Positions 7,027 to 15,198 are shown, numbered from the stretch's first letter. The stretch is 22,634 bases of DNA from Planctomycetota bacterium (GCA_024277285.1 JAJRVM010000278.1:1-22634); one strand, 5' to 3'. Program-made: numbers and translations. Notes: generated by a model not told the origin, from the sequence alone.

Positions 7027-8196
7027 ATGTTGCAGTTCAATCGACGAACCTTGCTAAGGGGCAGCTTAGTGGGGGCCGGTAGTGCAATGCTACCGCGAAG
7101 TGGTCGCGCGGCGGTACCGGAAATCGAAAGGCTTGAAACCAAAGTGATCAGTTGGCAGCCACACCTTTACAAAGGTTGGCCAACAATCGCGCGACGCGGT
7201 AGCGGTGAATTGCTGGTTGTGTGGTCGGGCGGGCGTGAGACGCATGTCTGCCCGTTTGGCCAGGTCAAGATGATGCGGTCGTACGATGACGGCCAGTCGT
7301 GGACGTGGCCCAACGTGATCCTGGACGGTCCCATTGATGACCGCGACGCTGGCGTTCTGGAGACGGTTAAGCAGACGCTGCTGGTCACCTCCTTCTCGTC
7401 GCTCGCATACCAAGGGGCGTTGGAGCGTGCCGAGAAAATCAAGCCTGGGGCAAAAGACGCCTGGGACGGGGCGCGACTGACGCGTTGGCAAGCGGCGCAT
7501 CGTCGTGTGTCGCCGCAACAGCGCCAAGCGGCGTTGGGTGTCTGGATGACTCGTTCGACCGATGGCGGCTTGACGTGGTCACCGCGCTATGATTGCCTCG
7601 TAAGTAGCCCGCACGGGCCCATTCAATTGCGCAATGGTTGGCTGTTGTACGCTGGTAAACAACTATGGTCGAAACCGGCTCGCGTCGGTGTGTGTCTTTC
7701 AAAAGACGATGGACGGTCGTGGCAATGGCTGTCTGAAATCCCACTTCGCGATGGCGATTCGTACACGGGCTACCATGAACTGCACGCGGTCGATGTCGGT
7801 AAAGGTCACATCGTATTGCAGATTCGCAACCATAACAAACGAAACGTCGGCGAAACGCTCCAGTGCGAGTCGAACAACGGTGGAAAGTCCTGGTCGACGC
7901 CTCACGCCATTGGCGTCTGGGGACTCCCTTCCCACCTGTTGCGGCTTGGTGATGGCCGTTTGCTCATGACGTTTGGACATCGCCGCGCGCCGCTTGGCAA
8001 TCAGGCGCGAATTAGTAAGGACCAGGGACGCACCTGGTCGGAATCGATTCGAATCTCGGAGGATGCCGTTTCGGGCGATCTTGGGTATCCATCGACCGTC
8101 CAGCTTGACGATGGGACGTTGTTGAGTGTCTGGTACGAAACGATGCGCGGTTCCCCCAAGGCCGTGTTGCGTCAAGCACATTGGAAACTCGCCTGA
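7027..8196 (+). CDS. Tat-exported sialidase-like (BNR/Asp-box) protein
   Basis: A 389-residue protein. The start at 7027 is chosen because GGGAG (7015-7019) is 7 bases upstream; ATG 7024 is an alternative, and the longer frame from 6961 begins on top of the likely promoter. The N-terminus has a twin-arginine pattern (NRRTLLRG), then a short hydrophobic stretch ending SGRAA. Five Asp-box motifs of the S-x-D-x-G-x-[ST]-W type are visible: SYDDGQSW, STDGGLTW, SKDDGRSW, SNNGGKSW (Asn instead of Asp) and SKDQGRTW. This predicts a six-bladed beta-propeller of the sialidase/neuraminidase superfamily. Such proteins hydrolyse sialic acids or other glycans, but many planctomycete members have no proven activity, so no substrate is assigned. 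Export in folded form via Tat is inferred. Confidence 0.85.
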   Translation: MLQFNRRTLLRGSLVGAGSAMLPRSGRAAVPEIERLETKVISWQPHLYKGWPTIARRGSGELLVVWSGGRETHVCPFGQVKMMRSYDDGQSWTWPNVILDGPIDDRDAGVLETVKQTLLVTSFSSLAYQGALERAEKIKPGAKDAWDGARLTRWQAAHRRVSPQQRQAALGVWMTRSTDGGLTWSPRYDCLVSSPHGPIQLRNGWLLYAGKQLWSKPARVGVCLSKDDGRSWQWLSEIPLRDGDSYTGYHELHAVDVGKGHIVLQIRNHNKRNVGETLQCESNNGGKSWSTPHAIGVWGLPSHLLRLGDGRLLMTFGHRRAPLGNQARISKDQGRTWSESIRISEDAVSGDLGYPSTVQLDDGTLLSVWYETMRGSPKAVLRQAHWKLA

Positions 8197-8260
8197 TTCA
8201 GTAATTCTCATCCCTCCTTGACGCTCTTTTTAGGGGTGTCCAAAAGACTCGAAGGCAACG

Positions 8261-8266
8261 TATACT
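8261..8266 (+). promoter_or_regulatory. Candidate -10 element (TATACT)
   Basis: TATACT sits about 115 bases before the small zinc-ribbon gene. No convincing -35 hexamer is found at normal spacing, so this is only a suggestion. Confidence 0.22.
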
Positions 8267-8381
8267 GGCTCATGATCGTGTTGCGAGTCCAGAGTTGAGA
8301 GTGACGCTCGAAACACCAAGTGGGCGCGCCGCTGGAATGGTGCGGGGCGCGGAAGTTTGATTGTGACGATCGAGGTGACGG

Positions 8382-8603
8382 ATGAAGGGACCATACGAAC
8401 GGTTGAAGTACGTAATGCGCCGGGTGTGGGAATGCCCTGTTTGCCAGCATCGCGAGCGAACCGAGGGGGATGCCACATTTCATTTTTGTCGTTGCCAGAA
8501 GGACGTTCCCGCTCCGAAAAGAGTTTGCATGAAGCTGGTCAAAGATGGCGTGCGACGGACTGCTCGCGCCAGCACTCCGCCCGCCACGGCCGGTAGCAAC
8601 TAG
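8382..8603 (+). CDS. Small Cys-rich (zinc-ribbon-like) hypothetical protein
   Basis: A 73-residue basic protein. The start at 8382 is supported by GAGGTG (8372-8377) just upstream. The pattern C18-x2-C21 ... C36-x-C38 ... C49 (ECPVC, then FCRCQ, then VCMKL) suggests a single small zinc-binding ribbon. The protein begins MKGPYERLKY and its tail (Thr/Ala/Pro-rich) looks disordered. I do not recognise a named family, although the shape fits small planctomycete zinc-ribbon proteins. No function is assigned. It follows the BNR-repeat gene by 185 bases and is probably transcribed separately. Confidence 0.6.
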   Translation: MKGPYERLKYVMRRVWECPVCQHRERTEGDATFHFCRCQKDVPAPKRVCMKLVKDGVRRTARASTPPATAGSN

Positions 8604-8922
8604 GATTTGAGCAATTAGGATTTGTCTGAAAACGTCCGTTTACGCGGGCAAGTGCCAGGTTATTCCGCCAGTGACACGCACGGGGTATCGAATTTGGGCA
8701 TTGTTTGGGCATTCGGTATTTCGTCATGCGTCAATAGCCAGGCTCCGATAGAGTGGCAAAGTGGCGTTGTGCTGGTGATACTCGGTTCCGAGTGCAATAG
8801 GGGGGCGAGTGTTCGCAGGCGGATCTTGTAAACGGGGCGCACGCCGGGCGGAGCTTGTCGGGCGCGCCGGGGCCACGGCCGCCGACCGAGGGCATTTTAT
8901 TCAAAACAAAGGACGATAAGCT
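8604..8922. other. Gene-free gap of about 320 bases
   Basis: No gene or clear promoter seen. It starts with a short direct repeat (TAGGATTTG twice) and contains a 14-mer, GTCGGGCGCGCCGG (8857-8870), that recurs exactly at 22221-22234, within a GC-rich stretch. Confidence 0.4.
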
Positions 8923-9123
8923 ATGCGGCAGGTAAAGATCTTCAAGAGCATCGAGAGCGAACTGTGGGCGATGGAAAAAGAGATCAACGTGTGGATTGAA
9001 GAGAGTGGCGCGCAGCTTGTTAGCGTCACGGGCAATATCGCGCCGCAAACCGGCACCGGCCCGGCTCATCAATTCTCGGCGTCGGACGTGTTGGTGATCG
9101 TGGTCTACGAACCGGCGGCCTGA
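8923..9123 (+). CDS. Small hypothetical protein (66 aa)
   Basis: A 66-residue protein starting MRQVKIFKSIESEL. AAGGA occurs about 10 bases upstream of the ATG. The predicted layout is a beta strand, a helix with ELWAMEKEINVWI, a second strand, a Gly/Pro-rich loop (NIAPQTGTGP) and a hydrophobic strand (DVLVIVVYE). This alternation and the codon use look like a real compact alpha/beta fold. No family is recognised and no function is proposed. It converges on the sugar transferase gene. Confidence 0.6.
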   Translation: MRQVKIFKSIESELWAMEKEINVWIEESGAQLVSVTGNIAPQTGTGPAHQFSASDVLVIVVYEPAA

Positions 9124-9133
9124 GGCAGGAGAC

Positions 9134-9149
9134 GCTGTCGATAGACAGC
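9134..9149. terminator. Small hairpin between convergent genes
   Basis: GCTGTC-GATA-GACAGC is a perfect 6-bp stem with a tetraloop, placed between the stop codons of two convergent genes. No T-run follows on either strand. The motif ACGCTGTCGAT is repeated nearby at about 9164. Confidence 0.3.
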
Positions 9150-9173
9150 ATGTCGACTGGTAAACGCTGTCGA

Positions 9174-10583
9174 TTAGTAAGCGTCGTCGCGTGAGAGCAC
9201 GACCAGGACGGTTTGCAGCAAGATTCTCACGTCCATCCAAACCGACCATTCGCGAATATAGCGATGATCGAATTCGATGCGACGCTGCATTTTGTCGAGT
9301 GTATCTGTTTCGCCGCGGCAGCCATTGACTTGTGCCAAACCGGTGATTCCGGGACGCACCTTGTGACGTAACATGTAGCCTTGAATCAAAGCCCGATAGT
9401 GTTCGTTGTGGGCGGTGGCATGGGGCCGGGGCCCGACCAACGACATGCCGCCGCCGAGGACGTTGAATAGCTGGGGGATCTCATCGAGCGACGATGTGCG
9501 TAAGAAAGCGCCGATTCGTGTCACGCGCGTGTCGTGTTTCTTGGCTTGCGTGACGCTATCACCATCCTCGCATACCGTCATGGAACGGAACTTCCAAACG
9601 TGAATTTCCCGACCGTCCAGTCCGTAGCGACGCTGGCGGAAGAAGACGGGGCCGGGTGAGGTTCTCTTGATGAGCACGGCGATAAAGGCCATCGGCAGCG
9701 CGAACAGCAGCAAACCGAACGCCGCTAACACGATGTCCATCACACGCTTAACTGCGCCATCGACACCGTAGAACGGCTTCTCAAAGATGCTCACCGCTGG
9801 CAAGCCACCGATGTTGGTCCACCGCGAATGGAGCAGTTCAAAGACAAAAAAGTCGGGAACCAGATAGACGGTTGCCGTGGAATCACTCAGTCGATTCAAA
9901 ACCGCGCGGATTCGATCCTCCGCTCGCATTGGAAACGTAATGAAGATCTGTTCGATCTCGCGGTTGCGCGCCGCTTCCACTAATTGGTCCAAGTCGCCGA
10001 CGCGACCACTCATTTTGTCCGGTACCGCCGGCGTGCGAGAAGACGGCCGATCGTCGTAAAAGCCATGCAGGCTCAGTCCCATTTCGGGGGAGCTATCGAT
10101 GTTTTCAACAAGCTGAAAGGCGAGTTCTGTGATCCCGACAATGGCGTATTGGCGCGAGTTTAGCCCATGTTTGCGTACCATTCGCTGCATGGCGCGAATG
10201 ATAATTCGGTTTGATGCAATGAAAGCTGCCGTAAAGACGAACCAATAGACGGTGGTCGAACGCGCGATCTGGTCTGGCAACGAGGTGGCGTAGCCGAGCC
10301 CCAACAACGCAACAAAGGTGAAGAACCATGTTGTCAGGCCACACATGGCTTCACGCTCGACGGCCGCGCCACGCCAATTTCGGTACATCCCGCAAAAACC
10401 GCTGATGATGTTGAACAACACGGCACCGACCGCGCCGACCAACCAGAAAAACTCGTTCGGCATCGTTTCGGTCGCATAGACGGCCAAGCGTAACGCTGCG
10501 AAAATGCAGGCCGCATCGATGATGCGAAAAACCGTGTCGTTCAGCGATTGGCTCGGCTCGATCGTGGCTTTACTTCCAAGCAT
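9174..10583 (-). CDS. Undecaprenyl-phosphate sugar-1-phosphate transferase (WcaJ/EpsL-like)
   Basis: A 469-residue inner-membrane enzyme that transfers a hexose-1-phosphate from a nucleotide sugar to undecaprenyl phosphate, the first step of exopolysaccharide or O-antigen repeat-unit synthesis. N-terminal hydrophobic segments lie at roughly 19-37, 43-61, 83-100 and 112-130, followed by a Rossmann-like CoA-binding-type domain (AIVGITELAFQLVE to about 240). The catalytic sugar-transferase domain runs from about 275 to the end with one membrane helix (282-305). Its conserved stretches are SPGPVFFRQRRYG, VWKFRSM, SSLDEIPQLFNV (364-375), SLVGPRP (381-387) and RPGITGLAQVNG. The frame is open for 169 more codons to 11090, but that part is Pro/Arg-rich, crosses hairpins and repeats, and exceeds the usual family length of about 460-480 residues; hence the start at 10583. 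Confidence 0.92.
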   Translation of the reverse strand: MLGSKATIEPSQSLNDTVFRIIDAACIFAALRLAVYATETMPNEFFWLVGAVGAVLFNIISGFCGMYRNWRGAAVEREAMCGLTTWFFTFVALLGLGYATSLPDQIARSTTVYWFVFTAAFIASNRIIIRAMQRMVRKHGLNSRQYAIVGITELAFQLVENIDSSPEMGLSLHGFYDDRPSSRTPAVPDKMSGRVGDLDQLVEAARNREIEQIFITFPMRAEDRIRAVLNRLSDSTATVYLVPDFFVFELLHSRWTNIGGLPAVSIFEKPFYGVDGAVKRVMDIVLAAFGLLLFALPMAFIAVLIKRTSPGPVFFRQRRYGLDGREIHVWKFRSMTVCEDGDSVTQAKKHDTRVTRIGAFLRTSSLDEIPQLFNVLGGGMSLVGPRPHATAHNEHYRALIQGYMLRHKVRPGITGLAQVNGCRGETDTLDKMQRRIEFDHRYIREWSVWMDVRILLQTVLVVLSRDDAY

Positions 10584-10957
10584 GCCTGTGGCTTTCCGAA
10601 GGGAGGAGCGCAATTTGTCGTGGAATAGGTGAATCGGGTTGACCGAATTAATCAAGGATAGGCCATACTCAAGGGGCAAGGGGCCTGGCGAGTCGTTGTG
10701 GTGTCGAGCAGGTTGGATATTCGTCAAAATTGGCGCCGGCAGCACGCTTTCGCGGAAACTTGTCGTAACCGTTCGCGGAAACGAGGACGCGATCGGCACA
10801 TTCTGGACGGGGACCGCTAATAAACGCGGATAGACGCTGATGAAAAAGCGCTCCGCTGGGCTTGCTCCAGCAAGAGGCGCGACGGGTCTGCTACCGGTAA
10901 CGCGACTATCGTCTTTCGTCGGTCGAACGAAGAAGTGTCGATGTTTGACTAAGTCAG

Positions 10958-11118
10958 AGACCCATACGGGCTTGCCCCGTAGGTGAACGAGTTTTGCCAG
11001 CTGAGACGCCGATACCAATAACTCCCACCCCTCTCCCCCACCGCACAAGGCGGTGGGGGGAGATCCATAGCCAATCAAACCTCGCTGCACGGCCCACTTC
11101 TTTCGGCTAAACTGTTAC
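10958..11118. repeat. Dispersed repeat/hairpin element, copy A
   Basis: Three parts lie in the gap 10584-11162, which has no supported gene. First, a hairpin TACGGG-cttgc-CCCGTA (10965-10981) sits in a block resembling the one at 22578-22615 (shared GGGCTTG, CCC, GGTGAA). Second, 11033-11043 pairs with 11051-11062 as a C-rich/G-rich stem with one bulge. Third, 11097-11118, read on the minus strand, matches 22541-22562 at 20 of 22 bases (GTAACAGT-TAGCCGAA-GAAG). The element lies between the divergent sugar transferase and methyltransferase genes. Confidence 0.5.
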
Positions 11119-11162
11119 GAAAATTGCAATACAGTTGCTCCGTCGCAAATCGGTAACAAACG

Positions 11163-12035
11163 ATGACTCGCGTTGACTCACTCTTTCATCAGGATCCGGC
11201 TACCGGTATCTATATTCCCGCCGGTCGCGTCGCGCCGAGTGATGCGCAATACGATCCGCGGCAATTCCAGTTTCTGTTGAAGATGCAAGAGCAACACTTT
11301 TGGTACCTGGGGCGGCATCGTTTCTTGTTGCGCGCGCTCACGGATGCCTTATCCGACGCGCGGCAAGAGCACCATCTTGGCATCGATCTAGGAGGTGGGT
11401 GTGGCGGATGGATTCGTTACCTGCAGCGGTGCCAGCCCGGATTGTTTCAAGAATTGGCGTTGGGGGATTCGTCGCTCGATAGTCTCCAGATGGCGGCCAA
11501 TGTGGTGGAAACGTCCGTCTGCCGCTACCAACTCGACATTCGCGAGCTCCCCGCCTGCTGGCGAAATCGATGGGACGTTACGTTTCTGCTCGATGTGCTC
11601 GAACACCTGGAGGACGATGTGCAGGTCATGCGCCAGATCGGTTCGATTCTACGGCCAGGCGGATTCTTACTGGTGACCACCCCGGCACTCGACTTCTTCT
11701 GGAGCAGTAACGATGCGTTGGTCCATCACGTGCGTCGCTACCGGCGCGCGGATTTTGCGAAGCTGGCAGACCAATCGGGGCTCGAGTTGATACGCACACG
11801 TTATTTCATGTTTTGGTTGAGCCCACTGCTAGTGCTGCGCCGGCTGAAGCGAATCGATGTGCAACGGTTGAGTGAAGAAGAACGACATGCTCTGCTCGAG
11901 CGCGAACATCGCATCCAGCCACCTTGGCTTAACCGAACGCTTGCCACCATCTTCGCGGCGGAAACTCCGCTGGGTTTGCGCATCCCCTTTCCATGGGGCA
12001 CTTCCGTGCTCGCTCTATTTCAAAAACGACACTGA
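11163..12035 (+). CDS. Class I SAM-dependent methyltransferase
   Basis: A 290-residue protein. An N-terminal segment with HFWYLGRHRFLLRAL is typical of methyltransferases found near polysaccharide genes. The SAM-binding motif I is LGIDLGGGCGGW at 72-83, an acidic motif appears as LLDVLEHLEDD at about 142-152, and the post-II strand is LRPGGFLLVTTP at about 163-174. This is the Methyltransf_11/12-type Rossmann fold. The C-terminal third (YFMFWLSPLLVLRRLKR, then basic residues) may touch the membrane. The substrate is unknown; the divergent sugar transferase suggests a glycan or lipid-linked sugar, which is inference. The ATG at 11163 has no strong Shine-Dalgarno. It converges on the response regulator gene, with 160 bases between and no clear terminator. 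Confidence 0.85.
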   Translation: MTRVDSLFHQDPATGIYIPAGRVAPSDAQYDPRQFQFLLKMQEQHFWYLGRHRFLLRALTDALSDARQEHHLGIDLGGGCGGWIRYLQRCQPGLFQELALGDSSLDSLQMAANVVETSVCRYQLDIRELPACWRNRWDVTFLLDVLEHLEDDVQVMRQIGSILRPGGFLLVTTPALDFFWSSNDALVHHVRRYRRADFAKLADQSGLELIRTRYFMFWLSPLLVLRRLKRIDVQRLSEEERHALLEREHRIQPPWLNRTLATIFAAETPLGLRIPFPWGTSVLALFQKRH

Positions 12036-12195
12036 TCTGGCATCGTTGTGCCATAAGGCGTTACTGCAGGCAGGTGAAGCAGTTTGGCGGGCCAACGCTT
12101 TCCTGCCAATAAACGGAAGGCCGAGCAAGCAGGTCACGACCACGCCGCCGCCGGGCCGAGGCCGCATCGGTGCATGGCCTAGCACTTGGCCCGCG

Positions 12196-13527
12196 TTAGC
12201 CCGCTTCGATATCGTGCAACTTATAGATCAGTGCACGGCGGCTGATCCCCAGTTTCTTGGCGGTCTGTGTCTTGTTGTTTTTGCATTCTTCCAAGGTTGC
12301 CAAAATGGTGGCGCGTTCCACCTGTGAAAGGCGACCGTCGTTACGATCGGGACCGGGGCGTTGTGGAACGATGGCGGAGATTTTCGGCGGCAGATGGTCG
12401 GGCAAAATTACGTCGCCTCGACAGAGCAAGCAGGCACGTTGGATCGCGTTGCGCAATTCACGGACATTGCCGGGCCATTGATATACGACCAGGCACTGCG
12501 CCGCTTGGGGGGAGAGCCGAACCGGGCCGCCGGCAAAGTGCTGCGCGTAATGGCGCGCCAATGGCAAGATATCTTCACAACGCCGACGCAGTGGCTCCAA
12601 GGCCAGTTCCACCACATTGATTCGGTAGTACAGATCCTCGCGAAAACGTTTTTCGCGAATCTCCTCTTCCAGATCGCGATTGGTGGCCACGACCAAACGC
12701 GTGTCGATAATACAGGGCGTGTCGCTACCGACCGGAGTCACCTGGTTCGTTTCCATCGCGCGGAGCAGTTTGGGTTGCAGCGTGATCGGCAACTCACCAA
12801 TTTCATCCAAGAACAGCGTCCCGCCACTCGCCGTACGAAAGACGCCGTCGCGTGCATGTGACGCGCCGGTGAACGCTCCTTGCGTATGCCCGAACAACTC
12901 GCTCTCAAACAACGCGTCAGGCATGGCGGCGCAATTGGCGGCTACCATTGGGCCATCCGCGCGCTGGCTCCACGCGTGGACTAGTCGCGCAACGACTTCT
13001 TTGCCCGTGCCCGTCTCGCCGCGAATCAATACCGGCGCGTCGGACGGCGCGAGGATGGCGATCTGTTCGAGCAGTCGGCGTGCGGCGGGGCTGTGGAAGA
13101 TGAACCCTTCCGGTACCGGTGGAAGATCGGTTTGCGCCTCCGGCGAATCATCCTGTGGCAAATGCAGCGCATCGCAGATCGCGGCGCGTAATTCTTCTAA
13201 ATCGACCGGTTTGGCAAGGTAGTCATCCGCCCCGCTCTTCATCGCCACCACGGCTTGGCGAAGGTCGGCATAGGCCGTAATCAACAACACGGGAACAGTC
13301 GGATTCAGCTTCCTGACCCGTTCGAGTGTCTCGATGCCGTTGATCCCTGGCAGGCGCACGTCGAGCAATACCATCGCGATGGAGCCGGATTGCAATTGTG
13401 CGAGTGCCGCTTCGCCCGAATCGACGGCGCAAGCGGCACAGCCAAGCGATTCCACGAACCCCGTCATCAAAGATCGCTGCCGTGGTTCGTCATCGACAAT
13501 CAGAATCGTTCGGCTAGTTTGTGACAT
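12196..13527 (-). CDS. Sigma-54-dependent response regulator, NtrC/ZraR type
   Basis: A 443-residue activator of sigma-54 promoters. The receiver domain (1-120) has DDE at 12-14, phosphoacceptor D56 in LLDVRLPG, T84 and K106. The AAA+ domain (about 143-370) has Walker A GETGTGKE at 170-177, the sigma-54 contact loop GAFTGA at 217-222, Walker B LFLDE ending at 242, and YYRINV. A Fis-type helix-turn-helix closes the protein (about 404-441: ATLEECKNNKTQTAKKLGISRRALIYKL). All key residues are present, so it should be active. The frame is open further upstream to 13716, but the ATG at 13527 starts directly at the receiver domain and overlaps the end of the kinase gene by 14 bases, indicating translational coupling. 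The kinase is its likely partner, and the Cys/Met-rich protein gene with a sigma-54 promoter a probable target. Confidence 0.94.
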   Translation of the reverse strand: MSQTSRTILIVDDEPRQRSLMTGFVESLGCAACAVDSGEAALAQLQSGSIAMVLLDVRLPGINGIETLERVRKLNPTVPVLLITAYADLRQAVVAMKSGADDYLAKPVDLEELRAAICDALHLPQDDSPEAQTDLPPVPEGFIFHSPAARRLLEQIAILAPSDAPVLIRGETGTGKEVVARLVHAWSQRADGPMVAANCAAMPDALFESELFGHTQGAFTGASHARDGVFRTASGGTLFLDEIGELPITLQPKLLRAMETNQVTPVGSDTPCIIDTRLVVATNRDLEEEIREKRFREDLYYRINVVELALEPLRRRCEDILPLARHYAQHFAGGPVRLSPQAAQCLVVYQWPGNVRELRNAIQRACLLCRGDVILPDHLPPKISAIVPQRPGPDRNDGRLSQVERATILATLEECKNNKTQTAKKLGISRRALIYKLHDIEAG

Positions 13528-14932
13528 GCATGTTACCAATTTCGAAAATCGCCCCTCCGTCCGCCCGTGCGCGGTACGTGACTTCCCAATCGTGTAGCGT
13601 AGCGATATGACGCACGATCGCCAAGCCAAGTCCCGTCCCATCGGGCCGCGTCGTGAAATAGGGCGTGAATAAGGACTCCACTTCCTCCTTCTTAACGCCC
13701 GGTCCGCGGTCGGCAATCTGCAAAACGGCCCGTTGCGTGCCGCGGCGCTTGACCATCACATCGATCGTCCCACTCTTGGGCGAAAAGTAAACGGCATTTT
13801 GTAACAGATTGAATACGACCTGTCTGAGTAATTCGGAATCTGCCTGCAGTCTGCCGATCTCAGCGGTAACGTGACACTCGATGGCCAGCTGGCGTGTTTC
13901 CAAATCGGGCTGTAGGATCACCGTTAACTCATCTAAGAGCTGCGCGATGTCGACCGATGTGATCTCCGGGGCATGAGGACGTGCGAACGCCAGAAATTGG
14001 TTGATCCGTGCCGTCACACGATCGCATTCTTCCACAATCGCGCGCCAGTGCTCTTGCTGCTCGGCTTCCGGCAAGGATGTTTCGGCCAAACGCTGAGTCC
14101 ATCCGCGAATCAGCCCCAGCGGGTTTCGTGTTTCATGGGCCAAACCAGCAGCCGCCTGACTCAGTTCGCGCAAATGTCGCGTTTCCGCCTCGAACACCCG
14201 CGTTTGGCCTTTGGCTTCCGCCAGGTTCATCGTCGTGCGCCAAAGCAGTCCGATCGATAAAGCAACCACTCCCGCCGCGACGACCACCCAAGCGTGTGAC
14301 CATGCCATCCGTACGGTCAACTGGTCCGCTCGGCTCCGATCGAGGACCAATTCTGCCGTGAACTCGTCGCCCATCCCCAACGGACCTGGCCGCATCGATC
14401 CGGCGCCGTCCGACCAGCGGCGCGAACCGAGGCCCATGCCACGTCCCATACCACCCCCGCCCATACCACCCCCGCCCATACCACCACGCCCCGGGCCGCC
14501 TCCACCCCCCCCCATGCCATGAGGACCACCCGGCGGCCCGCTCAATTTGAATGACCGTACTTGGCGGTAATAGTTGGTACCGGCCGGATCATGTGACGGT
14601 CTGCGGCTGTCGGCACTATCGTATTGTGACGAGTGCGCGTCACCCGCTGAGAGGAAATCTTCACCTTGCGAGGTGCGAATCGCGACAAATACGACGTCGT
14701 CCGACTTGACCAGTTCGTCCAGCATCCCCTGCAGCTGGTCCTCAAAGAATTGACCAAGTCGGCGGTGAGAGGCGAGGCCACCTACCAATGCCGTCATGAT
14801 CGAACGAGACTGCTGTCGCAACGACGCTTCGATCAAGTACGCTTGTTGCTGATAGTTGCGATACTGCCACAGCGCAAACGCTATCCATGCGAGCGTCAAA
14901 CCTGCGTAAATGATCGTTCGTAAATGTCGCAT
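13514..14932 (-). CDS. Membrane histidine kinase with Gly/Met-rich sensor insert, ZraS-like
   Basis: A 472-residue sensor kinase. TM1 is at about 6-23 and TM2 at about 213-231, enclosing a roughly 185-residue extracytoplasmic region. The segment 132-178 is extremely Gly-rich with regularly spaced Met (units such as GGGGM and GRGM) and one His. The cytoplasmic part has the H-box AAGLAHETRNPLG (H266), N-box NLLQNA (N379), DRGPG (408-412), FTPYFTT (422-428) and GTGLGLAIV (432-440), so kinase function looks complete. No clear HAMP domain is seen; a short linker joins TM2 to the H-box. ATG 14932 is preferred because it puts TM1 near the N-terminus; the 28 upstream codons are encoded largely by tandem repeats. 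Two-TM architecture, an NtrC-type partner and a ZraP-like neighbour argue for a ZraS/HydH-like envelope or metal sensor; the ligand is inferred. Confidence 0.92.
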   Translation of the reverse strand: MRHLRTIIYAGLTLAWIAFALWQYRNYQQQAYLIEASLRQQSRSIMTALVGGLASHRRLGQFFEDQLQGMLDELVKSDDVVFVAIRTSQGEDFLSAGDAHSSQYDSADSRRPSHDPAGTNYYRQVRSFKLSGPPGGPHGMGGGGGGPGRGGMGGGGMGGGGMGRGMGLGSRRWSDGAGSMRPGPLGMGDEFTAELVLDRSRADQLTVRMAWSHAWVVVAAGVVALSIGLLWRTTMNLAEAKGQTRVFEAETRHLRELSQAAAGLAHETRNPLGLIRGWTQRLAETSLPEAEQQEHWRAIVEECDRVTARINQFLAFARPHAPEITSVDIAQLLDELTVILQPDLETRQLAIECHVTAEIGRLQADSELLRQVVFNLLQNAVYFSPKSGTIDVMVKRRGTQRAVLQIADRGPGVKKEEVESLFTPYFTTRPDGTGLGLAIVRHIATLHDWEVTYRARADGGAIFEIGNMHVTN

Positions 14933-14940
14933 TGGAGTCT

Positions 14941-14981
14941 CGTGTGCCGATGCCCGTGTGCCGATGCCCGTGTGCCGATGG
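14941..14981. repeat. 14-bp tandem repeat, about 2.9 copies
   Basis: The unit CGTGTGCCGATGCC is repeated at 14941-14954 and 14955-14968, with a partial third copy at 14969-14981. It lies 9 bases upstream of the kinase start codon, in its probable leader. Confidence 0.8.
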
Positions 14982-15053
14982 ATGACGCGTATTGCGCTAT
15001 CCTCTGGGCGTTGCACAAACCGTTTGATGACCGGTTGCTTCAGAGCAGCCTAC

Positions 15054-15083
15054 CATATTCCGAAGAGTCATATTCCGAAGAAT
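15054..15083. repeat. 15-bp tandem repeat, two copies
   Basis: CATATTCCGAAGAGT at 15054-15068 is repeated at 15069-15083 with one mismatch. It lies between the terminator of the Cys/Met-rich gene and the kinase gene, where the kinase promoter or a regulator site would be expected. Confidence 0.7.
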
Positions 15084-15132
15084 CATCGAATCTCGCGTAC
15101 GTCCGGGGACGCGTGATCTGGCGTGGCGTGTG

Positions 15133-15169
15133 AAAAAAAAACAGGCCCCGCCAGCCAAGACGGGACCTG
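15133..15169 (-). terminator. Strong intrinsic terminator of the Cys/Met-rich protein gene
   Basis: On the minus strand CAGGTCCCG (15169-15161) pairs with CGGGGCCTG (15150-15142), nine base pairs with one G-T wobble, followed by nine T (15141-15133). It starts 30 bases after the stop codon, so the upstream gene can be expressed separately from the kinase and regulator. Confidence 0.88.
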
Positions 15170-15198
15170 CGTCACTGCTTCTAGGTCGATGCTGAGTT

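Noticed and set aside
10584..11090. A 169-codon N-terminal extension of the sugar transferase frame
   Set aside because: It exceeds the family's usual length, has no family-like segments, and runs through hairpins and dispersed repeats; an ATG at 10583 starts at the expected domain border.
12036..12195. A terminator between the convergent methyltransferase and regulator genes
   Set aside because: GC-rich but no stem of useful length followed by a T-run was found on either strand.
15037..15050. A possible second sigma-54 promoter upstream of the kinase (GG-N10-GC spacing on the minus strand)
   Set aside because: Only the GG and GC dinucleotides fit; the rest of the -24 and -12 boxes is poor, so it is at chance level.
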